Positions 45,818-55,017 are shown, counted from the stretch's first letter. The stretch is 64,000 nucleotides of DNA from Streptomyces fodineus (GCF_001735805.1 NZ_CP017248.1:3224001-3288000), one strand, 5' to 3'. Notes: generated by a model from the letters alone, not told the origin. Numbers and translations: made by a program.

Positions 45818-47536
45818 TCACTCCACGCCGATGAGCAGCAGCGTCCCCTGCCTCCCGCCCCGGTACACCACCGTGTCCACGGCCAGGTAGGACTCCCGTA
45901 CGCGGGCCTCCAGGTGCTCGGCGACGGCCTCGGGGGCCCCGTCGCCGACGACGAGGGTGACCAGCTCGCCGCCGGCCTGGAGCATGCGGTCCAGGACGGT
46001 CGCGGCGGTGGCGGTGACGTCCGGGCCGATCACCGCCACGTCGCCGTCGATGAGCCCGAGCACGTCCCCGGCCTGGCAGATGCCGGCCGTCGTCCAGGAC
46101 TGGCGTTCGGCGACGACGACCTCGGCGTACCGGGTGGCGCCCGCCGCCGCGGTCATCTGGACGACGTCCTCGTCGAACCGGCGCTCCGGCGCGTGCACGG
46201 CGAGCGCGGCGATGCCCTGGACCGCCGAGCGGGTCGGGATCAGGGCCACCCGGATGCCCTCGGTGCGGGCCTGCTCGGCGGCAGCGGCGGCGGTGTGGCG
46301 CAGCTCGGCGTCGTTGGGCAGCAGGACCACCTCGCGCGCGTGGGCCCGCCGTACCGCCTGGACCAGCTCCCCGCTGGCCGGCGGCTCCCCGGGGCGCGCG
46401 AGGACGGTCGTGGCGCCCGCCTCGGTGTACAGTCCGGCCAGGCCCTCGCCCGGCACCACGGCGACGACGGCTCGCTGGGCGCGCTCGCGCGGGGGCCGCT
46501 CGCCGCCGGTGTGCGCGTCCCCGAGCCCGAAGTGGGTGATCCGGATCCGGTACGGCCGCCCGGCCTCCACGCCCGCCTCCACGGCGGCGCCGGCGTCGTC
46601 GACGTGCACATGGACGTTCCACAGGCCGTCGCTGCCGACCACGACCAGGGAGTCACCGAGGGCATCGAGGCGCGCCCGGAGCCGGGCCACGGCCGTGTCG
46701 CCGGCCTCCAGGAGATAGATCACCTCGTAGGCGGGCCCGCCGGCCTCCGTGGCGTCGGCGCACAGGTCCGCATCGGAGGCGCCCTCCACGCGCGCGTGCC
46801 CCTCGGGAACCGCCGCGTCCGGGGCCTGCGCGCTCTCCCCCACCGCCGCCAGGTCCTCCCATACCCCGGGCACCTCCCGCACCGCCTCCCCCGTGAACGC
46901 CTCCACCAGCGCCCCCAGAACCGCCACGAGGCCCCGTCCGCCCGCGTCGACCACCCCGGCACGGCCGAGAACGGCCAGCTGGCCCGGAGTGGCCGCGAGG
47001 GCCGTCAGCGCGCCCTCGTAGGCCGCCCGCGCGACGGTCCCGCAGTCGCCCTCGGCCCCTTCGGCGGCCTCGGCGGCGGCCGAGGCGACGGTCAGCACCG
47101 TGCCCTCGACGGGGTGGGCCACGGCCTGCCGGGCGGAGTCGGCGGCCCGCCGCAGCGCCAGCCGCAGTCCGGCACCGTCGATGTGGGAGGCCGCACCGTC
47201 CTCGGCGAGCACCTGTGCCATGCCCCGCAGCAGCTGCGCCAGGATCGTCCCGGAGTTGCCGCGGGCCCCTATGAGCGCCCCGTGGGCCATCGCGTGCACG
47301 GCGTCCGCCAGGGACGGCTCCCCGGTGCCCGTCCCGTACCCGGCGAACACCGCGTCCACGGCCGTCGCCGCCGACTCCAGGGTGAGGTAGAGATTGGTTC
47401 CGGTGTCGCCGTCGGCCACCGGATAGACGTTGATCGCGTCGATCTCCTCACGCGCGCGCCCCAGCGCCCTGAGCGCCAGACCGCACCAGGTGCGCACCGC
47501 GAGAGCATCGAAGAATGTCTGCGGCACCTGCGCCAC
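45818..47536 (-). CDS. DAK2 (DhaL)/DegV-linked fatty-acid kinase-like protein (YloV/FakA family)
   Basis: 572 residues from the GTG at 47536, which has AGGGAGG upstream; an ATG at 47632 would add a low-complexity leader. The DhaL nucleotide-binding domain is clear at the N-terminus: INVYPVADGDTGTNLYLT and GARGNSGTILAQLLRG, followed by VLTVASAAAEAA. The C-terminal half matches the YloV/FakA-type second domain and ends GGRQGTLLLIGVE. In Firmicutes FakA phosphorylates fatty acids with a DegV-type partner; the partner gene is not in this window. Divergent from rpmB, convergent with the TPR gene. Confidence 0.9.
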   Translation of the reverse strand: MAQVPQTFFDALAVRTWCGLALRALGRAREEIDAINVYPVADGDTGTNLYLTLESAATAVDAVFAGYGTGTGEPSLADAVHAMAHGALIGARGNSGTILAQLLRGMAQVLAEDGAASHIDGAGLRLALRRAADSARQAVAHPVEGTVLTVASAAAEAAEGAEGDCGTVARAAYEGALTALAATPGQLAVLGRAGVVDAGGRGLVAVLGALVEAFTGEAVREVPGVWEDLAAVGESAQAPDAAVPEGHARVEGASDADLCADATEAGGPAYEVIYLLEAGDTAVARLRARLDALGDSLVVVGSDGLWNVHVHVDDAGAAVEAGVEAGRPYRIRITHFGLGDAHTGGERPPRERAQRAVVAVVPGEGLAGLYTEAGATTVLARPGEPPASGELVQAVRRAHAREVVLLPNDAELRHTAAAAAEQARTEGIRVALIPTRSAVQGIAALAVHAPERRFDEDVVQMTAAAGATRYAEVVVAERQSWTTAGICQAGDVLGLIDGDVAVIGPDVTATAATVLDRMLQAGGELVTLVVGDGAPEAVAEHLEARVRESYLAVDTVVYRGGRQGTLLLIGVE

Positions 47537-47649
47537 CTGCGCCTCCCTGAGCCGGCCGTACGTGGGACGCAGCGTAGACCCCGAGCCCGTGTCCACCGGA
47601 AGAGGGCCGGGAGCGGGGCCCTGAGCTGCCATGGTAGTTTCGTTGTACG

Positions 47650-47673
47650 GGAGCAGCCGTTGTATGCTGCTCC
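47650..47673. promoter_or_regulatory. Inverted repeat in the yloV-like / rpmB divergent region
   Basis: GGAGCAGC, 8 nt CGTTGTAT, GCTGCTCC: perfect 8-bp arms. Located 114 bases before the leftward start and 123 before rpmB; may be an operator or a leader hairpin. Confidence 0.55.
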
Positions 47674-47741
47674 GGTTGCCCGATCCGATCGGGCCGTTCC
47701 CCTGGCAGCGCCACTCAAGATCTCAGGTTCTTAGGATCTCG

Positions 47742-47759
47742 ATCCCGGCATGCCGGGAT
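47742..47759. promoter_or_regulatory. 18-bp perfect palindrome in the rpmB leader
   Basis: ATCCCGGCATGCCGGGAT is fully self-complementary and lies 36 bases before the rpmB start. It could be a protein-binding site or a leader structure controlling L28. Confidence 0.55.
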
Positions 47760-47795
47760 TAACCGTAAGTGCATCTGAAGTCTTTGGAGTGACCC

Positions 47796-47981
47796 GTGGC
47801 TGCCAACTGCGACGTCTGCGGCAAGGGGCCGGGCTTCGGCAACAACATCTCGTTTTCGCACCGCCGTACGTCCCGCCGCTGGAACCCGAACATCCAGCGT
47901 GTGCGTACCGTGGTCGGCGGGACGCCGAAGCGCGTGAACGCTTGCACCTCGTGCATCAAGGCCGGCAAGGTCTCGCGCTGA
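47796..47981 (+). CDS. rpmB: 50S ribosomal protein L28
   Basis: 61 residues from a GTG with TTTGGAGTGACCC upstream. Begins [25 protein letters not shown] and ends [12 protein letters not shown]: two CxxC pairs make this the zinc-binding type, as opposed to the cysteine-free Zur-regulated copy some Streptomyces also carry. A canonical terminator follows 43 bases later. Confidence 0.96.
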   Translation: MAANCDVCGKGPGFGNNISFSHRRTSRRWNPNIQRVRTVVGGTPKRVNACTSCIKAGKVSR

Positions 47982-48024
47982 CGCCAACAGCTGAGCGCGC
48001 GGCCACTGCTGGTTCGCTGCACTG

Positions 48025-48056
48025 AGCCGGTCCACCGAGGGGTGGACCGGCTTTTT
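48025..48056 (+). terminator. Intrinsic terminator of rpmB
   Basis: AGCCGGTCCACC-GAGG-GGTGGACCGGCT followed by a T-run (TTTTT): 12-bp perfect stem, the clearest rho-independent terminator in the window. Confidence 0.95.
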
Positions 48057-48104
48057 GCCGTACCCGGCCCCCATCACCGTAGCCGTGACCGTACCCGGCC
48101 CCCA

Positions 48105-48893
48105 TCAGCCGCGCAGGCGCCACCCGTGATCCACCGGCCCGATCCCTCCGCCCAGCGGGAACCCGGCGGCGATCGCGCCGGTGACGTACTCCTTGGCCGC
48201 CGTGACCGCCTCCGGCACGCTCAGGCCCGTCGCCAGCCCCGACGCGATGGCGGACGCCAGCGTGCAGCCCGTGCCGTGCGTGTGCCGGTTGTCGTGGCGC
48301 GGGGCCCGCAGCCAGTGCTCCGCGGAGCCGTCCGTGAGCAGATCCACGGCGTCGCCGGACAGATGCCCGCCCTTGATCAGCACCCACCGCGGCCCGTACG
48401 CCAGCACGGCCGCCGCGGCCGGTCGTAGATCGTCCTCGGACTCGACCCGCACCCCGGTGAGTTGGGCCACCTCGTCGAGATTCGGGGTCGCCACGGTCGC
48501 CACCGGGAGCAGTTTCGTCCGTACCGAATCCAGCGCGGAGGCGGCCAGCAGCGGGTCGCCGTGCTTGGAGACGCCGACCGGGTCCACCACGGCCGGCGCG
48601 TCCGTGCCGGAGATCAACTCGGCGACCGCCTCGACCAGTTCCGCCGAGGCCAGCATGCCGGTCTTCACGGCCTGGACGCCGATGTCGTCCACGACGCTGC
48701 GGTACTGGGCCCGTACCGCCGCCACGGGCAGCTCCCAGGCGCCCTGCACGCCCAGCGAGTTCTGCGCGGTCACCGCCGTGATCACGCTCATGCCGTGCAC
48801 GCCGAGCGCCAGCATCGTCTTCAGGTCGGCCTGGATCCCGGCCCCGCCCCCGGAGTCGGAGCCGGCCACCGTGAGCACCCGCGGGGGGCTCAT
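48105..48893 (-). CDS. thiD: Hydroxymethylpyrimidine/phosphomethylpyrimidine kinase
   Basis: 262 residues from the ATG at 48893. Ribokinase-like fold with [21 protein letters not shown] at the start, substrate loop [13 protein letters not shown], and the anion-hole end [18 protein letters not shown] (~210). It phosphorylates HMP and HMP-P for thiamine synthesis. Its ATG overlaps the thiL stop (ATGA), so thiL-thiD form an operon. Confidence 0.95.
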   Translation of the reverse strand: MSPPRVLTVAGSDSGGGAGIQADLKTMLALGVHGMSVITAVTAQNSLGVQGAWELPVAAVRAQYRSVVDDIGVQAVKTGMLASAELVEAVAELISGTDAPAVVDPVGVSKHGDPLLAASALDSVRTKLLPVATVATPNLDEVAQLTGVRVESEDDLRPAAAAVLAYGPRWVLIKGGHLSGDAVDLLTDGSAEHWLRAPRHDNRHTHGTGCTLASAIASGLATGLSVPEAVTAAKEYVTGAIAAGFPLGGGIGPVDHGWRLRG

Positions 48894-49855
48894 GGCTCGA
48901 TGTCCCCGAAGTGGTCCCAGCCGCCCTTGCTGGTCCAGGGCGCCCCGTCGACGGTCACCTGGGGCAGCGCGGAGGGGTTGAGGACCTCGCCGATGACCTT
49001 CCAGCGGGCCGGCAGCTTGGTGTCGGGCGGGAAGGTCGCGACGATCGCGTGGTCCTCTCCCCCGGTCAGCACCCACTGCAGCGGGTCGACGCCGACGGCC
49101 TGCCCGATGTCGTTCATCTGCGTCGGGATGTCGATCGCGCCGGAGCGGACGTCGATGCGGACCTTGCTGGCCTCGGCGATGTGCCCGAGGTCGGCGATCA
49201 GCCCGTCGCTCACGTCGCACATCGCGGTCGCGCCGAGCCCGGCGGCCGCCGGGCCCGCGTGGTACGGCGGCTCGGGGCGCCGGTGGGCCTCCACGAAGGC
49301 GCGCGGCGAGCGGAAGCCGCGGGAGAGGACCGCGTACCCGGCCGCGGACCAGCCCAGCCAGCCCGTGACGGCCACCAGGTCGCCGGGCTGGGCCCCGGCG
49401 CGCGTGACGGGCTCCTGGTTGCGCAGATCGCCGAGCGCGGTGATCGACACCATGATCGTGTCGCCGCGTACGACATCCCCGCCGACCACGGAGGCGCCCG
49501 CGACCTGGCACTCGTCGCGCAGTCCGTCCATCAGCTCGCTCGGCCAGGTCACCGGCAGTTCGGCCGGGACGACCAGGCCGAGCAGCAGGGCGGTCGGTAC
49601 GGCGCCCATCGCGGCGATGTCGGCGAGGTTCTGCGCCGCCGCCTTGCGGCCGACGTCGTAGGCCGTGGACCAGTCGCGGCGGAAGTGCCGCCCTTCCAGC
49701 AGGATGTCGGTGCTCGCCACGACCCGCCGGTCGGGCGCGGCGACCACCGCGGCGTCGTCGCCGGGGCCGATCCGGACCGCCTGGGTGGTGGTGAGACGGG
49801 AGGTGAGCTCCCTGATGAGCCCGAACTCCCCGAGCTCACCAACAGTGCCCTTCAT
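48890..49855 (-). CDS. thiL: Thiamine-monophosphate kinase
   Basis: 321 residues from the ATG at 49855 with AGGGGAG upstream. PurM/ThiL fold: GPGDDAAVV (~30-38), [17 protein letters not shown] (~45), [14 protein letters not shown], and [15 protein letters not shown] (~210). It converts thiamine phosphate to thiamine diphosphate. The much longer upstream open frame is not family-like. First gene of thiL-thiD; a 21-bp repeat array lies in its promoter region. Confidence 0.95.
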   Translation of the reverse strand: MKGTVGELGEFGLIRELTSRLTTTQAVRIGPGDDAAVVAAPDRRVVASTDILLEGRHFRRDWSTAYDVGRKAAAQNLADIAAMGAVPTALLLGLVVPAELPVTWPSELMDGLRDECQVAGASVVGGDVVRGDTIMVSITALGDLRNQEPVTRAGAQPGDLVAVTGWLGWSAAGYAVLSRGFRSPRAFVEAHRRPEPPYHAGPAAAGLGATAMCDVSDGLIADLGHIAEASKVRIDVRSGAIDIPTQMNDIGQAVGVDPLQWVLTGGEDHAIVATFPPDTKLPARWKVIGEVLNPSALPQVTVDGAPWTSKGGWDHFGDIEP

Positions 49856-49913
49856 TGCCCTGGCTCCCCTTCTCTGCCTTGCCGTGCCCACTCGCGCGTC
49901 ATCAGTGTCCCCG

Positions 49914-49976
49914 ATACGGTCGAGGTGACCGACGACACGGTCCGGATGACCGTCGATACGGTCCATGTGACCGTCA
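49914..49976. repeat. Three 21-bp tandem repeats in the thiL / AsnC-like divergent region
   Basis: Units start at 49914, 49935 and 49956, each built on ATACGGTC(n)GTGACCG with small changes. The 21-bp period equals two helical turns, placing repeats on one DNA face. Confidence 0.85.
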
Positions 49977-50102
49977 ACTTCCGTCGTGCCTGCACCCTGG
50001 CGCGCAAGCCCGGTTCCCGCAGGTCTCCCCGCGGGGAGCGGCGACGCGATACCGTGGCGTTCCTTTTCCCCACATGATCCTCGTGGCCGCCCTGGAGGTT
50101 CC

Positions 50103-50336
50103 GTGGTACAGGCGTACATTCTGATCCAGACGGAGGTCGGCAAGGCGTCGACCGTCGCCGAGACGATCAGCAAGATCCCTGGAGTGATCCAGGCCGAGGA
50201 CGTGACGGGACCGTACGACGTCATCGTGCGCGCCCAGTCCGAAACGGTCGACGACCTCGGTCGCATGGTGGTCGCCAAGGTCCAGCAAGTGGACGGCATC
50301 ACCCGCACCCTGACCTGTCCGGTCGTGCATCTGTAA
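50103..50336 (+). CDS. Stand-alone Lrp/AsnC ligand-binding (RAM) domain protein
   Basis: 77 residues from the GTG at 50103 with GGAGGTTCC upstream. The whole protein is one RAM domain: VQAYILIQTEVGK, IPGVIQAEDVTGPYDVIVRA, VDGITRTLTCPVVHL. It lacks the DNA-binding half, so it may sense an amino acid and oligomerise, possibly with full-length Lrp proteins. Divergent from thiL across the 21-bp repeats. Confidence 0.9.
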   Translation: MVQAYILIQTEVGKASTVAETISKIPGVIQAEDVTGPYDVIVRAQSETVDDLGRMVVAKVQQVDGITRTLTCPVVHL

Positions 50337-50356
50337 CCCCCGTCTACCCTTGGCCG

Positions 50357-50875
50357 GTGAACTTCTTCCGTCACCGGCCCCTCGGCCTGCTCGCGCCCGC
50401 GCTGCTGATCGCGGTCGCGGGCTGCTCATCGGCAGACGACAGCGCCACGGTGGCGGTTCCCAGCCCCGACGCGAAGACGGCGACGGTGTGCCGGGATCTG
50501 CACCGGGTGCTGCCGCAGAAGCTCGACGGGCGGAGCCGCAACGACCCCGAACCCCGGTCCGCCTACACGGCGGGCTGGGGAAACCCGGCGATCATACTGC
50601 GCTGCGGTGTCGTACGGCCGCCGAAGATGATCGATCCGAAGGTGGCCGAGGGCGGTGACCCCGACGCCATCGCGGGCGGGGTGAACGGCGTCGACTGGCT
50701 GATGGAGAAGCAGGGCGACGGCACCTGGCGGTTCACGACGGCCAATCGCGTGGCGTATGTGCAGATCAGCCTGCCCGAGGGGATGTCCGCGCAGGAGGAG
50801 GGCACCGCGGTGCTCACGGATCTCGCGGCGGACGTGAAGAAGGCGATCCCCAAGGGGATCGCCTCCATGCGGTGA
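50357..50875 (+). CDS. DUF3515 lipoprotein
   Basis: 172 residues. Signal peptide with lipobox LIAVAGC (cysteine ~23), then a small secreted domain with CRDLHRVLPQKLDG, ILRCGVVRPP, VDWLMEKQGDGTWRFTTANR and YVQISLPEG, the DUF3515 pattern of actinobacteria. It begins 20 bases after the RAM gene, so they may be cotranscribed. Function unknown; convergent with ddl. Confidence 0.88.
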   Translation: MNFFRHRPLGLLAPALLIAVAGCSSADDSATVAVPSPDAKTATVCRDLHRVLPQKLDGRSRNDPEPRSAYTAGWGNPAIILRCGVVRPPKMIDPKVAEGGDPDAIAGGVNGVDWLMEKQGDGTWRFTTANRVAYVQISLPEGMSAQEEGTAVLTDLAADVKKAIPKGIASMR

Positions 50876-50885
50876 GCGTGCGGGC

Positions 50886-52043
50886 TCAGCGAAGCCCGGT
50901 CGAGCGGCGCAGCGCCGCCTGGACCAGGCGGTCGATCAGCTCGGGGTAGCCGACGCCGCCGGCCTGCCACATCTGCGGGTACATCGAGATCGGCGTGAAG
51001 CCGGGCAGGGTGTTGATCTCGTTGATCACGAACTCGCCGTCCTCGGTGAGGAAGAAGTCCGCGCGCACCAGGCCCTCGCAGGAGACCGCCTCGAACGCCT
51101 GCACCGCCAGCTCCCGCACCTCGGCGGTCTGCTCCTCGGTGAGTGGCGCCGGGACGATACCGGGCGTGGAGTCGATGTACTTGGCCTCGAAGTCGTAGTA
51201 CGCGTGCGCGTCCGGCGGCGGGATCTCGGCCGGCACGGAGGCGCGCGGGCCGTCCTCGAACTCCAGGACACCGCACTCGATCTCGCGGCCGCGCACGGCG
51301 GCCTCGATGAGGATCTTCGGGTCGTGGGCCTGCGCGGTGGCGATCGCCTCGTCCAGGCCGGACAGGTCCTCGACCTTGGTGATGCCGATCGACGAACCCG
51401 CGCGCGCGGGCTTCACGAACAGCGGCCAGCCGTGCTCGCCGGCGAAGTCGACGATCTTCCTGCGGGCGGCGGACTCGTCCCGCTCCCACTCGCGCGGCCG
51501 GATCACCACGTACGGGCCGACCTTGAGCCCGTAGGACGTGAAGATCCGCTTCATGTACTCCTTGTCCTGGCCGACGGCCGAGGCGAGCACACCGGCGCCC
51601 ACGTACGGCACCCCGGACAGCTCCAGGAGGCCCTGGAGGGTGCCGTCCTCGCCGTACGGGCCGTGGAGCACCGGGAAGACCACGTCGACCTCGCCGAGCG
51701 CCTTGGGCACCGAGCCGGGCTCGCTGTAGACGACCTCGCGGTTTCCGGGGTCGACGGGGAGCACCACACCGCCCTCGGTGGACTCGGCCAGTTCCTCGAC
51801 CGCCGGTACGCGGCGGTCGGTGATGGCCATCCGCTCCGGTTCGTCGGCCGTCAGCGCCCAACGGCCGTCCCGGGTGATACCGATCGGCAGGACGTCGTAC
51901 TTCGTCCGGTCGATGGCCTTGAGGACGGCGCCGGCGGTGACCACGGAGATCCCGTGTTCGGAGCTGCGCCCGCCGAACACGACGGCCACGCGCGGTTTGC
52001 GGGACGGCTGCTCAGGGCTCTGGGGGAGGTTCTCGGTGCTCAT
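50886..52043 (-). CDS. ddl: D-alanine--D-alanine ligase
   Basis: 385 residues. ATP-grasp ligase: VVFGGRSSEHGISVVTAGAVL (~22, shown in part), HGPYGEDGTLQGLLEL (~130), VKPARAGSSIGITKV (~220), FFLTEDGEFVINEINTLPGFTPISMYP (~325, shown in part). It makes the D-Ala-D-Ala end of peptidoglycan precursors. Clustered leftward with gpsA and plsC. Confidence 0.96.
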   Translation of the reverse strand: MSTENLPQSPEQPSRKPRVAVVFGGRSSEHGISVVTAGAVLKAIDRTKYDVLPIGITRDGRWALTADEPERMAITDRRVPAVEELAESTEGGVVLPVDPGNREVVYSEPGSVPKALGEVDVVFPVLHGPYGEDGTLQGLLELSGVPYVGAGVLASAVGQDKEYMKRIFTSYGLKVGPYVVIRPREWERDESAARRKIVDFAGEHGWPLFVKPARAGSSIGITKVEDLSGLDEAIATAQAHDPKILIEAAVRGREIECGVLEFEDGPRASVPAEIPPPDAHAYYDFEAKYIDSTPGIVPAPLTEEQTAEVRELAVQAFEAVSCEGLVRADFFLTEDGEFVINEINTLPGFTPISMYPQMWQAGGVGYPELIDRLVQAALRRSTGLR

Positions 52044-52124
52044 ATCGCGTTGAGAGTACCCGCTGGTATCCGCCGAGTCAGCGCCCGCTGGGCCACCGTG
52101 ACTCAGCGTCCCTCCAACGGTCGC

Positions 52125-53135
52125 TCAGCGTCGTTCCGGCTTCGCGCTGCGCGACATCAGCTCCTTGAGGGCGACCACCGGCGGCTTGCCCTCGTGCACG
52201 ATGTCCACGACCGTCTCGGTGATGGGCATCTCGACGCCGTGCCGGCGGGCCAGATCCGCCACCGACTCGCAGGACTTGACGCCCTCGGCGGTCTGTTTGG
52301 TGACCGCGATGGTCTCCTCGAGGGTCATGCCCTTGCCGAGGTTGGTGCCGAAGGTGTGGTTACGGGACAGCGGCGAGGAGCAGGTGGCCACCAGGTCGCC
52401 GAGGCCCGCGAGTCCGGAGAAGGTCAGCGGGTCGGCGCCGAGCGCCATGCCGAGCCGGGTGGTCTCGGCGAGACCGCGGGTGATGAGCGAGCCCTTGGCG
52501 TTGTCGCCGAGGCCCATGCCGTCGGCGATACCGACCGCGAGGCCGATGACGTTCTTGACCGCGCCGCCGAGTTCGCAGCCCACGACGTCGGTGTTGGTGT
52601 ACGGCCGGAAGTACGGCGTGTGGCAGGCGGCCTGGAGGCGCCGGGCCACGGCCTCGTCGGTGCAGGCGACGACCGCCGCGGCGGGCATGCGGGCGGCGAT
52701 CTCGCGGGCCAGGTTGGGTCCGGTGACGACGGCGATGCGGTCCCGGCCGACCTTGGTGACGTCCTCGACGACCTCGCTCATCCGCATGGTGGAGCCGAGT
52801 TCGACGCCCTTCATCAGGGAGACGAGCACGGTGTCGGGGGCGAGCAGCGGGGTCCACTCGGCGAGGTTGGCGCGCAGGGTCTGGGAGGGGACGGACAGGA
52901 CCGTGAAGTCGGCGTCGGCCAGGGCCTCGGCGGGTTCGGTGGTCGCCCGGACGTTCTCGGGGAGTTCGACGCCCGGCAGGTAGTCGGGATTGATGCGGGT
53001 GGTGTTGATCGCCTCCGCGACCTCTGCGCGCCGGGCCCACAGGGTGACGTCGCACCCGGCGTCGGCGAGCACCATGGAGAAGGCCGTACCCCACGAACCG
53101 GCGCTGAAGACCGCCGCCTTAACCGCCTTGCTCAC
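52125..53135 (-). CDS. gpsA: Glycerol-3-phosphate dehydrogenase [NAD(P)+]
   Basis: 336 residues from the GTG at 53135 with GGAGGGG upstream. The Rossmann loop is AVFSAGSWGTAF: the family pattern is G-x-G-x-W-G and here the first glycine is serine, seen also in my recollection of some Streptomyces. Catalytic lysine region VKNVIGLAVGIADGMGLGDN and LITRGLAE are present. It supplies sn-glycerol-3-phosphate for lipids. Overlaps plsC by four bases (GTGA). Confidence 0.95.
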   Translation of the reverse strand: MSKAVKAAVFSAGSWGTAFSMVLADAGCDVTLWARRAEVAEAINTTRINPDYLPGVELPENVRATTEPAEALADADFTVLSVPSQTLRANLAEWTPLLAPDTVLVSLMKGVELGSTMRMSEVVEDVTKVGRDRIAVVTGPNLAREIAARMPAAAVVACTDEAVARRLQAACHTPYFRPYTNTDVVGCELGGAVKNVIGLAVGIADGMGLGDNAKGSLITRGLAETTRLGMALGADPLTFSGLAGLGDLVATCSSPLSRNHTFGTNLGKGMTLEETIAVTKQTAEGVKSCESVADLARRHGVEMPITETVVDIVHEGKPPVVALKELMSRSAKPERR

Positions 53136-53911
53136 TTGCCCTGCCCCTCCGGTTCCTTGCCCTTGCTCTGCGCCGTCTGCGCCTCGGTGCGGCGCCGCTG
53201 TTCGATCCGCTCGCGGCGCGGGTCGTAGCGCCTCTCGGGCGCCCTCTCGCCACGGATCTCCTCGAGCCGGCGGGTGATGGCCGCCATGATGACCTCGGTG
53301 GCCTCCTTGAGCAGGTCCGGGGTCATCTCCTTGTCGTAGAAGCGCGCGAGGTCCACGGGCGGGCCCGCGAGGACGTGATGGGTCTTGCGCGGGAAGAGGT
53401 TCGGCTTCTTGGCGTACGGCGGCAGCAGTTCGTTGGCGCCCCACTGGGCGACCGGGATGACCGGGCACTTGGTCTGCAGGGCGACCCGGGCGGCGCCGGT
53501 CTTGCCGGTCATGGGCCAGCCGTCCGGGTCGCGGGTGAGGGTGCCCTCGGGATAGAAGGCGACGCACTCGCCGCGCTCCACGGCGTCGATCGCGGCACGG
53601 AAGGCGCTCAGCGCGTCCGTGGACTCGCGGTAGACGGGGATCTGCCCGGTGCCGCGCATGGCGGCGCCGACGAATCCCTTCTTGAATAGACCGCTCTTCG
53701 CGAGGAATCGCGGAACCCGTCCGGTGTTGTACTGATAGTGCGCGTACGCGAAGGGGTCCACGTGGGAATTGTGGTTCACCACGGTGATAAATCCGCCCTC
53801 GGCCGGAATGTGCTCCATTCCGCGCCAGTCCCGCTTGATCAGAACGACCAGCGGCGGTTTGCAGAGGACCGCGGCGAAGCGGTACCAGAAGCCGATTCTG
53901 CGGCGGGGCAC
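53132..53911 (-). CDS. plsC: 1-acyl-sn-glycerol-3-phosphate acyltransferase
   Basis: 259 residues from the GTG at 53911, preceded by GAGGAAGG. Acyltransferase motifs NHNSHVDPFAY (HX4D, ~47), RGTGQIPVYRE (~88) and VAFYPEGTLTRD (~117) are intact. A highly charged C-terminal tail (ERRYDPRRERIEQRRR) follows. It acylates lysophosphatidate at the membrane. First gene of plsC-gpsA-(ddl), a phospholipid and wall precursor run. Confidence 0.94.
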   Translation of the reverse strand: MPRRRIGFWYRFAAVLCKPPLVVLIKRDWRGMEHIPAEGGFITVVNHNSHVDPFAYAHYQYNTGRVPRFLAKSGLFKKGFVGAAMRGTGQIPVYRESTDALSAFRAAIDAVERGECVAFYPEGTLTRDPDGWPMTGKTGAARVALQTKCPVIPVAQWGANELLPPYAKKPNLFPRKTHHVLAGPPVDLARFYDKEMTPDLLKEATEVIMAAITRRLEEIRGERAPERRYDPRRERIEQRRRTEAQTAQSKGKEPEGQGK

Positions 53912-54066
53912 AAGGACACCTTCCTCTAGGGGGCTGCCACCCCGGCGGGGGCCGCACGATTGTCGCCCCGGGCCGCCGGTCTGTCGAGAACACCGTACGC
54001 CCCGCCACCCGTGGCGCCGGAGGGCGCGGGGGACAATGATCGCGACAAGAGAGGGACGGTACGCCT

Positions 54067-54705
54067 GTGCAGTGGACCTTGGTCATCCCCCTGAAGCCCC
54101 TGTCGCGGGCCAAGAGCAGGCTCTCGGACACCGCGGCCGACGGGGTGCGCCCGGGGCTGGCGCTCGCGTTCGCGCAGGACACGGTGGCCGCGGCGCTGGC
54201 GTGTCCGGCGGTGGCCGATGTGGCCGTCGTCACGGACGACGCGCTGGCGGCGCGTGAGCTGGCGGCGCTGGGCGCGCGGATCGTCCCCGACAGCCCGGCG
54301 AAGGGCCTGAACGCCGCTCTGGCGCACGGCGCGGCCGTCGTAAGGGAAATGCGCCCGCGCACACCGCTCGCGGCCCTGAACGCCGATCTGCCGGCGTTGC
54401 GCCCGGCGGAACTGGCCGTTGTCCTCGGGGCGGCGGCGGAGTTTTCACGGGCGTTTCTCGCGGATGCGGCCGAGCTGGGCACCACGTTGCTGGCCGCGGG
54501 GCCGGAGGGGGAATTGCGGCCGGAGTTCGGCGTGGATTCCCGTTCCCGTCATCGGACGTCCGGGGCGAGGGAACTCCTGCTGGCGGGCGTCGATTCGGTA
54601 CGGCAGGACGTGGACACCGGGGAAGACTTGCGCGCGGCGCTGGCGCTGGGGGTCGGACCGCATACGGCGGCGGTGTCGGCGGGATTGCTGATCCCCGGGT
54701 CTTGA
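54067..54705 (+). CDS. cofC: 2-phospho-L-lactate (phosphoenolpyruvate) guanylyltransferase
   Basis: 212 residues from the GTG at 54067 with GGGACGG upstream. Nucleotidyltransferase-like fold: TLVIPLKPLSRAKSRL, VVTDDALAARELAALGA, LNADLPALRPAEL (~100) and a late FGVDSRSRHR loop. This is CofC/FbiD of coenzyme F420 synthesis, loading the lactyl/PEP moiety onto GTP. Actinobacterial versions use phosphoenolpyruvate (FbiD). The rest of the F420 genes are not in the window. Confidence 0.92.
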   Translation: MQWTLVIPLKPLSRAKSRLSDTAADGVRPGLALAFAQDTVAAALACPAVADVAVVTDDALAARELAALGARIVPDSPAKGLNAALAHGAAVVREMRPRTPLAALNADLPALRPAELAVVLGAAAEFSRAFLADAAELGTTLLAAGPEGELRPEFGVDSRSRHRTSGARELLLAGVDSVRQDVDTGEDLRAALALGVGPHTAAVSAGLLIPGS

Positions 54706-54742
54706 AAGCGCCGGGTAAGACCGCGACCAGTACGCTGCTGCC

Positions 54743-54946
54743 ATGCAGGCCACCGCATACACCTACGACCCCGGCACCCGAAGTGGGCAGGTACTGCTCG
54801 ACGACGGGACCCCGGTGCCCTTCGACGCCGCCGCGTTCGATGCCGGAGGCCTCCTCCTGCTGCGCCCCGGGCAGCGTGTGCGGATCGAGACCGAGGGGCG
54901 GGGCGCCTCCCTGCGCATCACCCTCGTAACCCTTCAAACCCTGTAA
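54743..54946 (+). CDS. Small conserved hypothetical protein
   Basis: 67 residues: [22 protein letters not shown], then [12 protein letters not shown] near the end. The beta-rich alternation resembles an OB/cold-shock-like mini-barrel (cf. STGRGEVLLDDG), but the nucleic acid binding motifs of cold-shock proteins are absent. It follows cofC by 37 bases, so it may be cotranscribed. Function unknown. Confidence 0.75.
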   Translation: MQATAYTYDPGTRSGQVLLDDGTPVPFDAAAFDAGGLLLLRPGQRVRIETEGRGASLRITLVTLQTL

Positions 54947-54954
54947 CTGCCCTT

Positions 54955-55006
54955 ACACACGCCGCGGGCCGGGCTCCCGAGGGGAGTCCGGCCCGGCGCG
55001 TGTGTG
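54955..55006. terminator. Terminator between the small gene and hupS
   Basis: Long interrupted hairpin: ACACACGCC / GGCGCGTGTGT outer arms and GGGCCGGGCTCCC / GGGAGTCCGGCCC inner arms around a GAG loop. Lies between convergent genes. Confidence 0.82.
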
Positions 55007-55017
55007 CCCCGGCGTCC

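Noticed and set aside
46240..46665. Short open frames inside the DAK2/YloV gene
   Set aside because: Frame shadows of the coding strand; no start context or family resemblance.
49914..49976. Possible coding repeat extending thiL or a small ORF
   Set aside because: Open in several frames only because 21 is a multiple of three; no ribosome binding site, and thiL has a good start at 49855.
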